A stretch of DNA of 64,000 nt from Mesocentrotus franciscanus (Eukaryota; Echinodermata; Echinoidea; Camarodonta; Strongylocentrotidae). The translations under genes and the position numbers were made by a program. Shown in pieces: positions 1 to 12,910 of the stretch. The DNA is taken from the NCBI GenBank assembly GCA_037976565.1, contig CP137668.1, forward strand, positions 4,484,261-4,548,260, written 5' to 3'. A model generated the notes under the pieces. The model saw only the letters and a program-made list of their open reading frames with translations, made no database searches and had not been told where the DNA came from. The stretch's first letter is position 1. Every line of letters starts with the position of its first letter.

Positions 1-567
1 GGTCGCGATAACCTGCATCGGTACGAACTCGAATTGCTTTTTTCTGTAACATTAATATACGATTAGTATTGCACTTATGAGTAGCCCATATGATATTGCA
101 ATAAGAAATATATGGTAAAACCAGTGTATTATATAGCATACTAAGCACATGTGTTGGCAAAAAAATATTTTAGCTTAAATAGTATACCAATACTGCGAGA
201 AATAGGGGTAGAGATATAGTTCACATGATCATTCCAGTTACATTTTTCATTTATATATATATACACCTAAGAATTTGGTTGATGACTTTTTTTATATTGG
301 AATAATAATATCAACAAGCAGATCAAAATTATGAATATTATGATTTCTTGAGTTTCTAAAGTGAATAAAATTGGTCTTCTTTAGGTTCAATGATAATATG
401 TTGCTTTTGAAACATTGTGATAACTTAGGTAGTTCAGTGTTCATGGTTGCAATCAGCGAATTGAAATCAGAATGTGTATAGAATACATTCGTATCATCGG
501 CAAACAATATATACTGTAGAATTGGTGAAACATTAGAGATATCATTGACATATATCAAAAATAATAG
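1..567 (-). mobile_element. LINE reverse-transcriptase fragment, 5'-truncated, runs off the left edge
   Basis: Read on the minus strand, positions 558 to 292 give an open frame beginning IYVNDISNVSP, then LFADDTNVF, the catalytic [FY]ADD box of non-LTR retrotransposon reverse transcriptases. The similarity continues toward position 1 through frame breaks: KFLGVYI and WNDHVNYIS (about 262-205) are the usual segment downstream of the catalytic box. The fragment starts abruptly just upstream of the LFLIYVNDI segment, so it lacks the endonuclease and the N-terminal RT, the usual result of incomplete reverse transcription. The frame is broken several times, so it is a dead copy. The clade (CR1-, Jockey- or Rex-like) cannot be set from this length. 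Confidence 0.85.
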
Positions 568-867
568 TTTTCTGATAACTAACTACAAGACGCGCCTGTA
601 AAATGTGGACAGAAATATGGAGAGCGTTTCATTTGCATTTCACCAAGCTTTAGGGGTATATGATGCAGCTGAGCGTCTTCAGCTAGAATGATGCTATACA
701 GTGCGTCCCAGAAAAAACGAAATCGACATCCTTGAATATTGTTGAGCGCCTCCTGAAAATGACTCATGGTGTCAAATGTTTTTCCATTATCATTAGCCCT
801 TGGAGTCTGAAGTATGACCATGTCACACCAACGAAACTGACACGAGACCGACAACAAGCCGAACCAA

Positions 868-1012
868 AACTACAACATTAAATTAATAGATAAATAAATG
901 AATTAAGGAGTGGATGATTGAATAAGTAGATAGGTATATAGATTGATAAATATATAGATAAATAAATGAATAAACAAATATATAAACGAATAAATAAATA
1001 AATATATTCCCT
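868..1012. repeat. AT-rich (ATAA/ATAG)n low-complexity tract
   Basis: Imperfect runs of AAATAAATGA, AGATA and AAATAAATAA make up almost the whole stretch. No reading frame or element ends are visible. Confidence 0.8.
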
Positions 1013-1613
1013 TGACTGGCATTAAGTCGGTTGTTTCGGAGTCGTTGGTCGATGTGACTGGGCGTCCAGTATTATAATATGACTTATTCTCTAACTAATG
1101 TTTTTGCACACCGTGTTGACATGGTGATAATTTTCTGATCTTCTTAAGTAATTCAGTGTAAATTTAGTGTAAATTATGTAGGTTATGCAGCAATTTTCCT
1201 TCTATATAATTGCACTATCAATGATACGGAACAATTATAAGATTCGAAAGCACGGGACGTAGATAATGAGATTGATATCCCAACAGTCCAAAGACGACGA
1301 GTCGGTAGATACCCCCCCCCCTAAAAAAGGGACCTCTAACCCACCAATGTACGCGATGAGAAGAGAGAAGTTACTAAATCAACGTCCGAATTTGTGAAGT
1401 GAGGAAAATAGGAATAGGAGCATCAATAAGTTAGATTATCATTAGTAGTATTATTATTAATAATAATCGGCATTTGTACTGCACCATCTACATGTTTCTA
1501 GAACCTATATATTTAATGACATGAAAACTCCGACTCGTCGGGGTCATATTAAGAGCATCGTTTAGTTCCTATCGTTTGCCTCAATTACCCATGTTGCACT
1601 CCAATCGTCAGTT

Positions 1614-1782
1614 ATTAGGGACTTTTAGATTTTACACGACGAGAACGTGGACTACCACGGTGACATCCTTTTAAGGTAATGTGACGTCCTTTTAAGGCAC
1701 TGCCGGGCACGGGCCAGTGCCTTGAAAGAATGGCACACGTGGCAGTCCACTACGTCGACGTGCAAATCTAAAAGTCCCTAAT
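1614..1782. mobile_element. Foldback/MITE-like element, about 169 bp
   Basis: The left end ATTAGGGACTTTTAGATTT (1614-1632) is matched exactly by its reverse complement at 1764-1782, and weaker complementarity continues inward (GTGGACTACCACG against CGTGGCAGTCCAC) to a GC-rich centre. It has no coding capacity. The flanks show no convincing target duplication, so the superfamily is undetermined. Confidence 0.7.
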
Positions 1783-2034
1783 GACGTAGGTCTGCGCCAG
1801 TAAGTGGCGTGACCTATGACGAACCACGTGAGAGAAACTTTGTAAATGCAAATTAACATTGAGTTGAATTAATGGCGCATGAACTGATTCCGGCCATAAG
1901 CTGGAGTGGCCGAGGTTAGAAAGCGATCAAAATGATGCCTAAAAGTGTGCAACGGGGATCATTGGATCTCTCTCCCATTTGACCAACCGATACCTCGAAA
2001 TGACGGGAAGAAGTATCACCCAAACAAGCAACTG

Positions 2035-2947
2035 CACTGCAAAAACCAGGGTGTTAAATTTCTAACACCAGTATGGTATTGAATTTTTTTGACACCATTG
2101 GTGTTATTTTTAACACCGGTCAGATTTAAGCATGCATTAATAATTACTGGGTGTTAAGTAACATGGTGTTGTTTTATGCTTGGTGTTGAAAGTATCATCA
2201 CGTGATTTCGTTTAAGGCGGTTGATTGGTCGAATAAGTTTTCACAAAGTGTACGCGCGCTTAATGATTATTTTACACGTGTTCACAGAAAAATACATTTA
2301 TCATGATTTGTTAAGCAAATTATGACAATGCACATCAATTTTGTGATTTGTATTTTCCTTTGGCAATTATTGACCAATAGATTATATGTCCGATCTTGTT
2401 ACAATTATATTAACGTTTTAGCAATAGATATATTGATTATATGATTACTAACCAAGAAACAACATGCATGTTTATTATATATATATGTGTACCAGCCTGT
2501 ACCACATACATGTTAATCTTGAATTTACTTCAAATGATCTATGTGATGGAGTTAAAGCAATGGAGATTAGAATATACCTATTGGTGGACAGTTGCCAACA
2601 TCGATTATGAATTATCAGTTTACCACTGGTTCCTCTACCCTGGTCGATAATGGTCGATAATAGGGAATATGGAATGTGGGACCATTAGACATACATAGAA
2701 AAATCTCTAATGGATCAACAAGAATATAAACACCAAAAGTGGAATTGAATTTGTTATGATTCCAGATATTGGTGTTAATCTACACCAGTAGGAGTTGTCA
2801 AATATTAACACCAAAAGTGGAATTGAAATTATCTAATTCCAGAAAATGGTGTTAAGTAACACCAGAGGAGTTGCACGATATAGATACCAAGAAAGTGTTA
2901 AATTTAACACCCTTGGTGTTAAATTTAACACTCTGGTTTTTGCAGTG
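2035..2947 (+). mobile_element. 913-bp non-autonomous DNA transposon, CACTG ends, 2-bp target duplication (copy 1)
   Basis: The element starts CACTGCAAAAACCAGGGTG and ends with the inverse, CTCTGGTTTTTGCAGTG. The flanking dinucleotide is TG on both sides (2033-2034 and 2948-2949). A second copy of exactly the same length lies at 60068-60980 in opposite orientation, flanked by TA on both sides. CACTG-type ends with an unconstrained 2-bp duplication fit the CACTA/CMC (EnSpm) group better than Tc1/mariner, which duplicates TA only. Both ends carry many GGTGTTA/TAACACC motifs in both orientations, like the subterminal transposase-binding repeats of CACTA elements. The only long frame inside (2441-2650) resembles no transposase, so the element is probably mobilised in trans. 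Confidence 0.9.
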
Positions 2948-3164
2948 TGTATCCTCGCATCTACCGCATGCAGGGATCGTACTTTTTGAGTGGTCTGTAT
3001 TCACAAAGCCATATTTATTACGTCCTGGATTGGTGGCGTTTCAGCCTATGAAATTTAACAAATTGAAATTGATTGTTTGAAACGAATACGTGCGTCAGTA
3101 AGGGTTCATCCAGGCTGGTCCTTGAGAGAGAAATGTGTCGGTCAGGGACAACGGGAATCAATAA

Positions 3165-3390
3165 AAGAGAGTTAAGAGAGAGGTAGACAGATAAGATTGA
3201 AAGAGAGAATGAGAGGGGCGAGGTGGCAGAGAAAGAGAGAGAAAGGAAAGGAGGATAGAGGGAGAGGGAGAAAGAGAGAGAGAGAGAGAGAGGGGGGCAG
3301 GAAGACAGACAAGACAAATAATTATGTGACATAAATGATGGAGGAATGAAGAGGGGAGAGAAAGAGGAAGAGAGAGAGAAAAATAATATA
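3165..3390. repeat. GA-rich (GAGA)n microsatellite tract
   Basis: Nearly pure purine run of GAGA, GAGAGG and AGAAAGAG. Long Ser/Leu-rich or Glu/Arg-rich frames across it are artefacts of the repeat. Confidence 0.9.
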
Positions 3391-3950
3391 TAAAGTATCT
3401 AGATAAGGTGATATATAAATATTGATTGGAACGAATACAAATATTCACCAAACATTGACAAAGGCCATGTTCTGTGTTGATATAAGTCCATGTAAAGAAG
3501 TCAATAAACATCGACTGTGATTGTATAAGACGTACATGCATTTCCTCAATGGCATTAAACATCTCGGCCACTTTGAAATCAGCATCATCTATTCGGTCAA
3601 ATGAATTCCATCAAGATATTTAGGTAAGATCGAGTTATTATCTGAATGACTCACAACCACTTGATGACTGTTCTCATGATTCTTTTTAACTCGAGGCGTC
3701 ATTTTAGTTTCGTTATTACCTAAACTAATCAATAAAAATCATTTCATTCACCTTTCAAGGTTGTAAGATAGGGCAAGCCATAATGTTTGTCCTACCTAGC
3801 AAATAGCAACAAATAGGCCTACTGCATATAATTCGCATTGACTATTGGGATACAATAATTTGTAACAGGTGAATAAAATAGTTTGTATCAAGGCACTTCA
3901 CAAATATATATGCATTACATTTGGTTGCATTACGACAAAAGCCTATTATT

Positions 3951-4930
3951 GCATGCGCCAGTAATCCAGTGTTTGCACTGATCTGATTGCATTTACTCTA
4001 AGTAAGGATGTACGATGTCACTTTCAGACGGTGCGTCAAAGATCACGCCAGTTGCTGATCCAGTCCTACGTCAGCTAGTGACGCATCGTGTGCAACTATC
4101 TTATGAAGGCAATTACTGCATGCGCCAGTAATCCAGTGTTTGCACTGATCTGATTGCATTTACTCTAAGTAAGGATGTACGATGTCACTTTCAGACGGTG
4201 CGTCAAAGATCACGCCAGTTGCTGATCCAGTCCTACGTCAGCTAGTGACGCATCGTGTGCAACTATCTTATGAAGGCAATTACTGCATGCGCCAGTAATC
4301 CAGTGTTTGCACTGATCTGCTTGCATTTACTCTAAGTAAGGATGTACGATGTCACTTACAGACGGTGCTTCAAAGACCACGCCAGTTGCTGATCCAGTCC
4401 TAAGTCAGCTAGTGGCGCCTCGTGTGCAACTATCTTATGAAAGCAATTACTGCATGCGCCAGTAATCCAGTGTTTGCACTGATCTGCTACATTTACTCCA
4501 AGTAAGGATGTACGATGTCACTTACAGACGGTGCTTCAAAGACCACGCCAGTTGCTGATCCAGTCCTACGTCAGCTAGTGACGCATCGTGTGCAACTATC
4601 TTATGAAGGCAATTACTGCATGTGCCAGTAATCCAGTGTTTGCACTGATCTGCCTGCATTTACTCTAAGTAAGGATGTACGATGTCATTTACAGACGGTG
4701 CTTTAAAGACCACACCAGTTGCTGATCCAGTGCTACGTCAGCTAGTGACGCCTCGTATGCAACGATATTATGAAGGCAATTACTGCATGCGCCAGTAATC
4801 AAGTATTTGCACACTACATTTTGCATTTACTGTTTGTACGAAGTCACTTTTACATGACGCATCAAAGATTGCGCCAGTTGCTAGTGCAGTCCTACGTCAG
4901 CAAAAGACGCCTCGTGTGCAACGTACGTTA
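3951..4930. repeat. Satellite array, 167-bp unit, about six copies
   Basis: The motif GCATGYGCCAGTAATC recurs at 3951, 4118, 4285, 4452, 4618 and 4785, giving a period of 167 (once 166) bp. The first units are almost identical; the sixth is clearly diverged and shorter, so the array homogenised from the left. Each unit has inverted sub-motifs such as TTGCGCC/ACGCC and GACGCATC. A diverged single unit on the other strand lies at 19852-19922, showing that the unit is dispersed. Confidence 0.95.
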
Positions 4931-7900
4931 ATAAGCTTCAGGGTTTTCAGCCTGTGAATTTCCTATCTAGGTTACAGAAGACTAGTAGCTCTGATCATCT
5001 GATGGGCACAACTCTACAGTATAAGCATTGCTCGATTGAGTTGAATAACATACTTTCCAAATATCTTGTTCTTGATCGAACGGGTAGTTCATATTTGCCC
5101 TGGATGAGTTTTTGATGGCACAATGTTTATTTCCCATTAATTTGTCTTAAGAATCATACCAATCTCGATCAATCGGAGCAAATATTTAATGCGACAATTT
5201 AGGTTCAGGGTTTAGTGGGGGACCTGGCGAAGGGTAGAGATTTTCAAACAATCCGTGAAGACGATATTAAAAGCAGAATCCGATGATGCAGGAACTCATC
5301 ACGAAGCATCTATTTACTGTCTATGACCTGATTGTGCGACATTTAATGGAATTGAGTCTCCAAATTGTCTCGAAGTATTCGCAATAGACATGCAATGATA
5401 TAATTTGGGCTTTTATGGCAATCGGGGAAGAGCAGCAATATTTATGATTAGGCATTACAAGAACTTGAATGCCTTCTGCAGCGGTAACAAGTAATCCCTC
5501 CAAGGGATAAATTTGGATCGCATGGGGATGTTTTATTCATGGGTTTTGAGGGAAGACGGTATGGCAGCTGATTTTTGAAGGGAGGTCATATGCATCTTCT
5601 GGAAGTTAGCAAGAGGCGATTGAAGACACCAGATGGTAATTGGGATGACGGGTAAGATGGTTGCAATGAGTGGTACGATAAGGTACCGTGAAAGATGAAG
5701 CAATAATGCGTGTGTATGTTATCAGGCTTGGATCGTATTGAAATTGATACACTAATAGTAGGTCTTTCTTTTCATTTCATGGCAATCGATGCACATTTCA
5801 CTCTTCTCGTCAAGAAAATGAGAACGGTATAACCGGCTGGTGGAAGGACACGGCCTTAAATATATTCATTAGCGAAATGGAAAATGTAGATAAAGAAAAG
5901 AACTCTGTCTTTGATGCCCAGCGTATTTGGAACATCGAGGACACTCTATTTTAATAGACAGTATTTCGTTGGTTTCTATAGTAGAATGCTGCGAACAACA
6001 GATAATAGAATAAAATTACTATAATTATTAGTAATGAATTGTGTCAAATTTCACAAAGGAAGTGACGAAACGGTGTATTTTCGTCATGTAAAATATTCTG
6101 ATTCTCTCTCAAAATAGTTACAGACTCCTCAATTATGTTCATTCGTAAGAAAACGCATAAACAAATTATTATAATTTTGTTTTACTAATCTAGACACTTA
6201 TTAAATTATAAACATATTTTCAATAAATCTTTCAAAATCTACTCGAAAACTATAAAGTAACAGTGTATACAAAGAAAATATGTCTGAGCACAATAATTAT
6301 GTTGGATTAGCATGCATGTCTTGAGAGATTTTCATCATCAAAACCCGACACCAGTTATGCTTCCCAGTTTTCAATATGTCTCCTTTTCGTTTTTTGATTT
6401 AGTGACAGTTTCTTATTTGATATTGGTTTGGAAGAGGTAATACCATAGCACCACTGAGCCAAAGCATGCAATATTTTCTCCTGTATGGTTGTAACAGGAT
6501 CGGGCCAGGCTAAGTGATTGTGACAGGGTCATATTTTGGGACAAGTTTCTTGTCTGTAATCGTATGAGAGTATCAATGTAAAGCTTGTTTCAACATGGCG
6601 CCTTTGTGACCTCGTATCGCAGGAAAGCAATGCATTCATTGGCGGTAACGTTATACGCACGCGTATTCGTGCTTAAAAGCTAAATACCCAATTCTAGCTC
6701 TCTTAATTTTCTGATTCACTATTATATGGAAATGTATATTGACTGAAAGAGATCGCAGTGGATTTAGCTTTATGCATTCTTGCTATGTTTCTATATTAAA
6801 AGAAGACGTTAAACTCGATAAAGTTTGCATGATTATTGGGGTAATGTAGTTGTACTTTCACTGATGATGAAGGACTATTTTGATTTGATTAGTACATAAG
6901 ACAGTAGTGTGTTAGCTATACGTGAAGTTTGATCAGTGTCATACGCTTTGAATCTAGACGACTAAGTCTATATAAACAACTTAAAGTAGATGATCCAAAA
7001 GATTGGTTTAATCACCGACACACGTAACACGTGTATGGTCTTTGCCTGAATCAATTAATACGAACAAATTTGATTATACGTGAAATATGTGTAAACAAGA
7101 ATAAATTATAGTGAATAAGATAATCTTTTAAATAAAAGAACGCAATTGAAGCGCACATCTTCTGTTTTGTTCCTAGGTACTGTCATCAATTTTGAATGTC
7201 CATATTTTACAATCAAGGCACTTACGTTGATGGAAGAGATAGTCATTATATGGAACCAACAATCATAGTTGAATAAGGCAAGCATTATAACTGGCTACTC
7301 GCGTCATTTTATGGAATAGGTTAGTGGCATAATATATACAATGAGTTGTCTTTTGAGCGCAAACTGCAGTCTTAATGGAAAAAGTGCTTCCGCGTTTACC
7401 TTTTTTCATGGGTGATTTCATTAATGTTGCCTGCATTCGTACTTTCCGGTAATTACACTAAGCCCCGGTTCCAACAGCCTGATTACGATAACCTTAGTAC
7501 TTGCATAATATATTTAAATCATAGGTAGGGCCTACTATTGAACCATTAACTATTAGAGTAGAAATCGAATTTACTTTAACTGTTCATACATCTACGTAAT
7601 TGAAACTACTTGAAAAATGAAGATGCGGCAATAGGAAATAATAGTTGAATAAGAAATTTGCTTGTTTTATATTACCCTGGTTTATGACGTTTCGTAAACA
7701 AGATATCCACTTTCTACACCTGAGGTCGAGTGCGGCAATTATAGATGAATATCTTGGCAAAGGACGTTAGCGCCATCCAAATCCGTACCTCTAGATCCAC
7801 AGTGCCGCGAATTATCAACTAGATCACAACATATCTATCACTTAATATCTGTAATCTTTAAAGGCTTCCATGGTGAGGATAGAATTTAGCGAGGTTTGCG

Positions 7901-10190
7901 GTTATACCACGTATTCTTTAGACAGGGTTAGTTAGCCCTGAAAAGAGCCCACTCATATCACTTGATATTTGTTTTTATTGGTATATCACAAGATGGATAT
8001 TCCTTTATAGCTTCCATGAAGTAAATAATATCTTTAATCATGGGTCTAGTTATTACTTTCAGGTATAGGTGGGACCGGGTCACGTCATTAATGTTGCCAT
8101 TATAGCTTCATGTGCTGCGCCGCATACCGAGACCAAGCTGATGAGCTTTCATAATTAGAACTTTTATAATGGCATTTTCTGTAACATTATCATGAATGGA
8201 ATTTATACCGAGGTATAGTGGTGTCAATAACAGAAAGACAGATTATAATAGTTATAAAAATCCTGCCCTGCCAAGTACTGTTTCAACCGTAGGTGGGCGT
8301 GACGTTTAAAAGGTTCTATTCGTTGTAAACCAATCCATTGTAGACTATGGAGAGTCGCATTGATAGACGATAGTCAACAAATAATATTCCACAATGCAAC
8401 ATTATTTTCAATATTTTGTTTACAGATGGAACGTCAAATGATATTCTCTTTTTAACCATGTTAACAGCACTTTAAAGAATATGAGTTTCTCCACAGCTGC
8501 AGGCAAACCTGATTGTAAAGACCATCTATATGGATACATTATGTGGCCACTGGAGATTACCTTTCTATTTTCTATACATGTTCTACAAGGCAAATTTTCG
8601 TAACAGAGGAACATATAGGTGACCACTATAGACAGATGGAATATATAGTGGGATGGCCGCTAGAAAGGTTTGACTGTATGTAGTTTGTGTGTAGAAATTG
8701 GCCCCAAGTAATCAAATTCAACAGTAGCCCTATTTTTGACGAAACATGTGGGCTTTTTTCCTCCCACAAGGTCTATGGACAAATTATGTGGACATATTCT
8801 TCGGTGATGTTTTCTCTTGTTTAGGCCAAATCCCAGGAAATTGAAGAGACAGTACTGATTCATCAAGGCAATACTCTAATACACCTAATTCGCTTGCAAT
8901 CATTCTAAAAGCCCCTCATACTAGCTGCCATTAATAAGCCATCCACCGGTAGAGTGCCCGGGGAAAGGAGATGGAGGGTTTTTGCAAACCTCCGGATTCG
9001 TATATAGGGAACATGCATCTCTCGCTTCTATTTCTTATTCTGTATATGACAGCACTCCTTGTTTATATACAGATCTACAGATTCAAATCGGATTGAATGA
9101 TTGCTTTGCAAAGTTCGTTTGAGGCGGAGTTGGATGTTTCCATTCATTACCATATATTCGTTCAATCTTTGTTAATCTGTATCTAGCTGGGCATTGCCTG
9201 CAAACCGTAGTATACCATGCAGTATATGTGCTCTCGCTACTACCATGTTTAAATTCATTATGTCTTTTGACTTATCTTCCAAGTGATATAAACATCTTAT
9301 TCGTCTTTCTTCAACCGTAAGTGATTAAGAGTAAAATTATGATTCCTCAATCATAATGGTGACTTAAACACAACACATTTTAAAGTAAATGAAATGAAAA
9401 TGGATGAAAACATTGCAAATATGATCATGATTTAATAAAACCATTTGGGGCAGCATTCCCCAAACCGATTTGTGTACATTTTGCATTGCTGCATTTTTGT
9501 GGAATGGAGAATTTCATAATCTGCAAACAGTTTCCTGTATCCATCCAAGGAGATGCTCACTATACCCTTTGTGTGGAGTAAATTCGCTTTTGAAATTCCC
9601 TTTCTTTCCTTCACACAGAGGAGATATATGTTTGTATCGTACGTGGTGAAACTGAAATTTCAAGACACAATTGACAACCCTCCATTACAATAGGTCCATT
9701 ACATACCATCTCAACCATTCCTAGTAGCAAAAAAATTACCCTATAATGCATGTCTAATTTTACGACAGCATTGATTAACTTCAAGGGTGGACTTGAGAAT
9801 CTTTTGATGGAAATAAAATCAATATCACTGACGTAAAGCTAATGATTTTCGTTATGAATACTAGCTTTTTATGAACCGTGTCGAATAACGAATTCTCCTG
9901 GTCCATAGGTATAATGTGGATCTCCATCAGTTTTGAAAATACTGCATTATGTAATATCATCAACTTTTGTTGATGAATAATAGAATGTTGGGGTAAAAAT
10001 AGCTATGGTGGTGTACCATGAAAAGAATATTATAAAACGTATCGCTGATAAAAAGAAAGAAAGAAAAAGTCATCAATTGATGACATGAAAGAGGGAGAAT
10101 GTACTTTTCGGAGAGGTCAATAAAGTGGAAACTTGATATGAGAGATAATTACGAGAAAATCCAACATGGGCACCTCGATCCCCTCTGGTG
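4931..10190. other. AT-rich non-coding stretch, nothing recognised
   Basis: Short open frames occur on both strands (for example 8420-8866 and 9432-9614, minus) but none has a recognisable motif, convincing splice boundaries or a composition unlike its surroundings. No element ends or tandem arrays were seen. Confidence 0.6.
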
Positions 10191-10204
10191 TGTGGGTATG
10201 TTGA

Positions 10205-10258
10205 GAAAGTGTGCGTGAGAGTGCGTGTGTGTATATGGGCGCGTGTGTGTGTGTGCGG
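10205..10258. repeat. (GT)n microsatellite, imperfect
   Basis: Interrupted GTGTGTGCGT run. The overlapping frames on both strands are repeat-derived. Confidence 0.85.
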
Positions 10259-11209
10259 GGGAGGAGCATGGGTGGCCCATGGGCTCCAATATAAGGTACA
10301 AAACGAGATTAAATGGATAACTATTTTACCCAACCATCCTTTGTGTTATAAGAATCGCGCGTCGGATGTTACTGACATTGCTTTTGATAGTGTGTCACGT
10401 GATCCGTCGGCGAAATTTATACGCCATTATCTCCTCTTGGGACGCTGCTCATTGAGGCTTAATTAAAACACAGAAAATCAATACAAAGTACCATTTAGCC
10501 AATCTAACCGTAAAACCGTGTAACGCATGGATTGCCCGGGTAGACGAATTAATTACTTATTTAAAAATGCACATAAAAACGACACCAAGGGATGAGATGC
10601 AGTTAGATGCGTATAATTGCAATTACCTGTATAATAGGTCACGGTATAATAATAATAACTCTTCTTGAAAATAACATGTGATGAGCCTGCACTTCTTACA
10701 TCTTGTCCTGTATTACAAAAGTTTCCCCCACACAGCAGTATTCCAGAATTAACAAGATACCTCTGCACGCTTGCATGTATTTTCAAAATAAGTAAGTTCT
10801 GTACATACAGAAACATACTTCTTTGATTTTGTTTTAGTTAAAAAGCCTGGGCATGATGACAACAAAAGAATTATACCATACATTATGAATATAATAGTAT
10901 AGGTGGATTAAATAATTTATTCATATTTTCATGTGTAATGTGAAATAAATCGTTCTTTCTAAATAAACTAGTCATTCACCTGTTACTTGTTATGACATTA
11001 TTTCGAATGCAAATTGCATATGGTAAGTTTTGGGGGGCTTTTGCGAGTAAACCTTACCACACTAGATAAACGTATAGTTAAGTTCTGGTCATTTATTAGC
11101 ATCGGGAAAGAAAATGCCTCGAAGCGATTGCAAAAGGCTCATTATGTAGTACGAAAGAATTGCTGTATATGATCAAAATGAAAAGATATTGATTAAGTCC
11201 TGCTAAAAG

Positions 11210-11545
11210 TGACATGCACTACAATACACAGAAATGTGTGTATGTGACACAAAACAAGCGCGTGACATGAAAGTGTAACGTCACATGCACTATACACAGA
11301 AATTTGTCTATGGGACAAAACAAAAATGTGACATTAACGTTTGAAGTCACATGCACTATACACAGAAATGTGTTTATGCGACAAAACAAATATGTGACAT
11401 TAAAGTTTAAAGTCACATGCACTATACACAGAAAAGTTTCTATGGGACAAAACAAACATGTGACATTAAAGTTTAAAGGCACATTCACCCTACACAGATA
11501 TGTGTGTATGGGGCTACACAAACATGTGGCATCAAAGTTTGGTCT
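11210..11545. repeat. Minisatellite, 66-bp unit, about five copies
   Basis: TCACATGCACTATACACAG recurs at 11281, 11347, 11413 and, altered, 11479; a first divergent unit begins near 11210. Because 66 is a multiple of three, each unit repeats the same codons, so both strands stay open for about 100 codons (11304-11609 plus, 11219-11551 minus). Open frames on both strands with no other support indicate a repeat, not a gene. Confidence 0.92.
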
Positions 11546-11699
11546 AACCACTTCGGTTATTTCTTGCGTTATTTCGAAAATAAGCGTATTTAGAAAGCGA
11601 TTCTCTTAACGTAATGGGGACAATTTTCTATCATGATATTCTTCCGAACTGACATACAAAGATTGAGAAAGCTCACAAATTAATTGCCATTTTTTAAAA

Positions 11700-11827
11700 C
11701 CAGATCTTAACCTTCTCTTAAATAAGGTTTATCCGTGACTTCTACATATAGTGATTTAAGCTTCCAGATCTTAACCTTCTCTTAAATAAGGTTTATCCGT
11801 GACTTCTACATATAGTGATTTAAGATT
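11700..11827. repeat. Tandem duplication, 64-bp unit, two copies
   Basis: CCAGATCTTAACCTTCTCTT begins at 11700 and again at 11764; the two units are essentially identical, which suggests a recent duplication. Confidence 0.95.
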
Positions 11828-12786
11828 TCAGTCTCGTAAAAAGTAACAATTTTATATTAGATAAAACGATTACACACCTATTATTTATTGCAATAATGAA
11901 TGTAATACTTGAAATAAATTCAATTTTATGGACGATTCTCCTCTTAAAGACAAACTATTGAATTCACATGTTTTCACAGTTATTAGTGGATGAAACTTAT
12001 TTATACAACTTTATGACTTTTGTGAACAGACTACTTAATGTAGTCATAAATGTAATCAATTTTATACACGCTTCTTCCCCATTAAGTCATGTACCAAACG
12101 GCGGGATTCGCATGTTAAATATTATGTTATTTGAATAGCCACAATGAAGTTGCATCGTAAATATTACCACGTTGGGTAAGAATACGGCAAGTTTTCCGGC
12201 CGCCATTAATCATGTTAATTGCCAATTGATACAGATGATTGGTTTTCTTCCACTTTTTGAGTAAACAAAGTAAACTGACGTTTCTATGACATTGTCATTT
12301 TCTAATCGAGGATTGCTGGAAGAACGGGAGTCCTTTGTCATTGAAAATAAATCATCATCGATGGATGGTAGAGGCTTTTTCCAATTAATTACAGTTTATA
12401 TAACTAATTACGTTGCCCGGGTCATATTATATGCATCATCTGTATATCTCTTCTTCTATCTTCAAATATTAATTTTACTTATTATTCTAAAGTGGCGTAG
12501 ACACATGTTGTGTCTATGTTGCAAGTGGGGTAATCTATTTACCAACTCTCTCTTATGAATGAACTATATATGCGCACTGACGTAACTGCATGCCATTGAT
12601 AGTGTGGGGCTCAGTTTTGTGTGAGCCCGCATGGGTTCTTTTCCACAACAGAAAGGAGGAAGCGAGAAGGCGTTGTTTACTGTTTGGTAGCTCTGGTTCA
12701 GAATCCCCTCTGCTCAGAAGCTCTAAGTTTATTCTCTGCTCTTTCCAACATGCATGCATATGTATTAACTTAGCAATTAAGTATAA

Positions 12787-12910
12787 CAATAACATCCTCA
12801 TCAATATTCAAAAGGAAGTCAGTCATATATCTACATACTAAATATTCAACAATAACATCCTCATCAATATTCAAAGGGAAGTCAGTCATGTGACTACATA
12901 CTAAATATTC
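12787..12910. repeat. Tandem duplication, 63-bp unit, two copies
   Basis: CAATAACATCCTCATCAATA begins at 12787 and again at 12850, with a few substitutions between units. Confidence 0.93.

Noticed and set aside
579..857. 92-codon minus-strand frame just upstream of the LINE
   Set aside because: Composition is protein-like but there is no recognisable motif, no link to the LINE frame and no splice support.
2441..2650. 69-codon frame conserved in both 913-bp elements
   Set aside because: Conservation follows from recent duplication of the whole element; no transposase motif, and the frame is Tyr/Ile-rich without domains.
4021..4930. CRISPR-like array
   Set aside because: The whole 167-bp unit is repeated, without unique spacers, in an animal-type genome: a satellite.
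9127..9320. Open frame without a start codon before CAACC|GTAAGTG
   Set aside because: Leu/Tyr/Ser-rich chance frame beginning at a stop, with no acceptor.
12590..12780. Segment with LTR-like ending (TTTATTCTCTGCTCTTTCCA)
   Set aside because: No TG...CA pair, target duplication or convincing primer-binding site could be defined.
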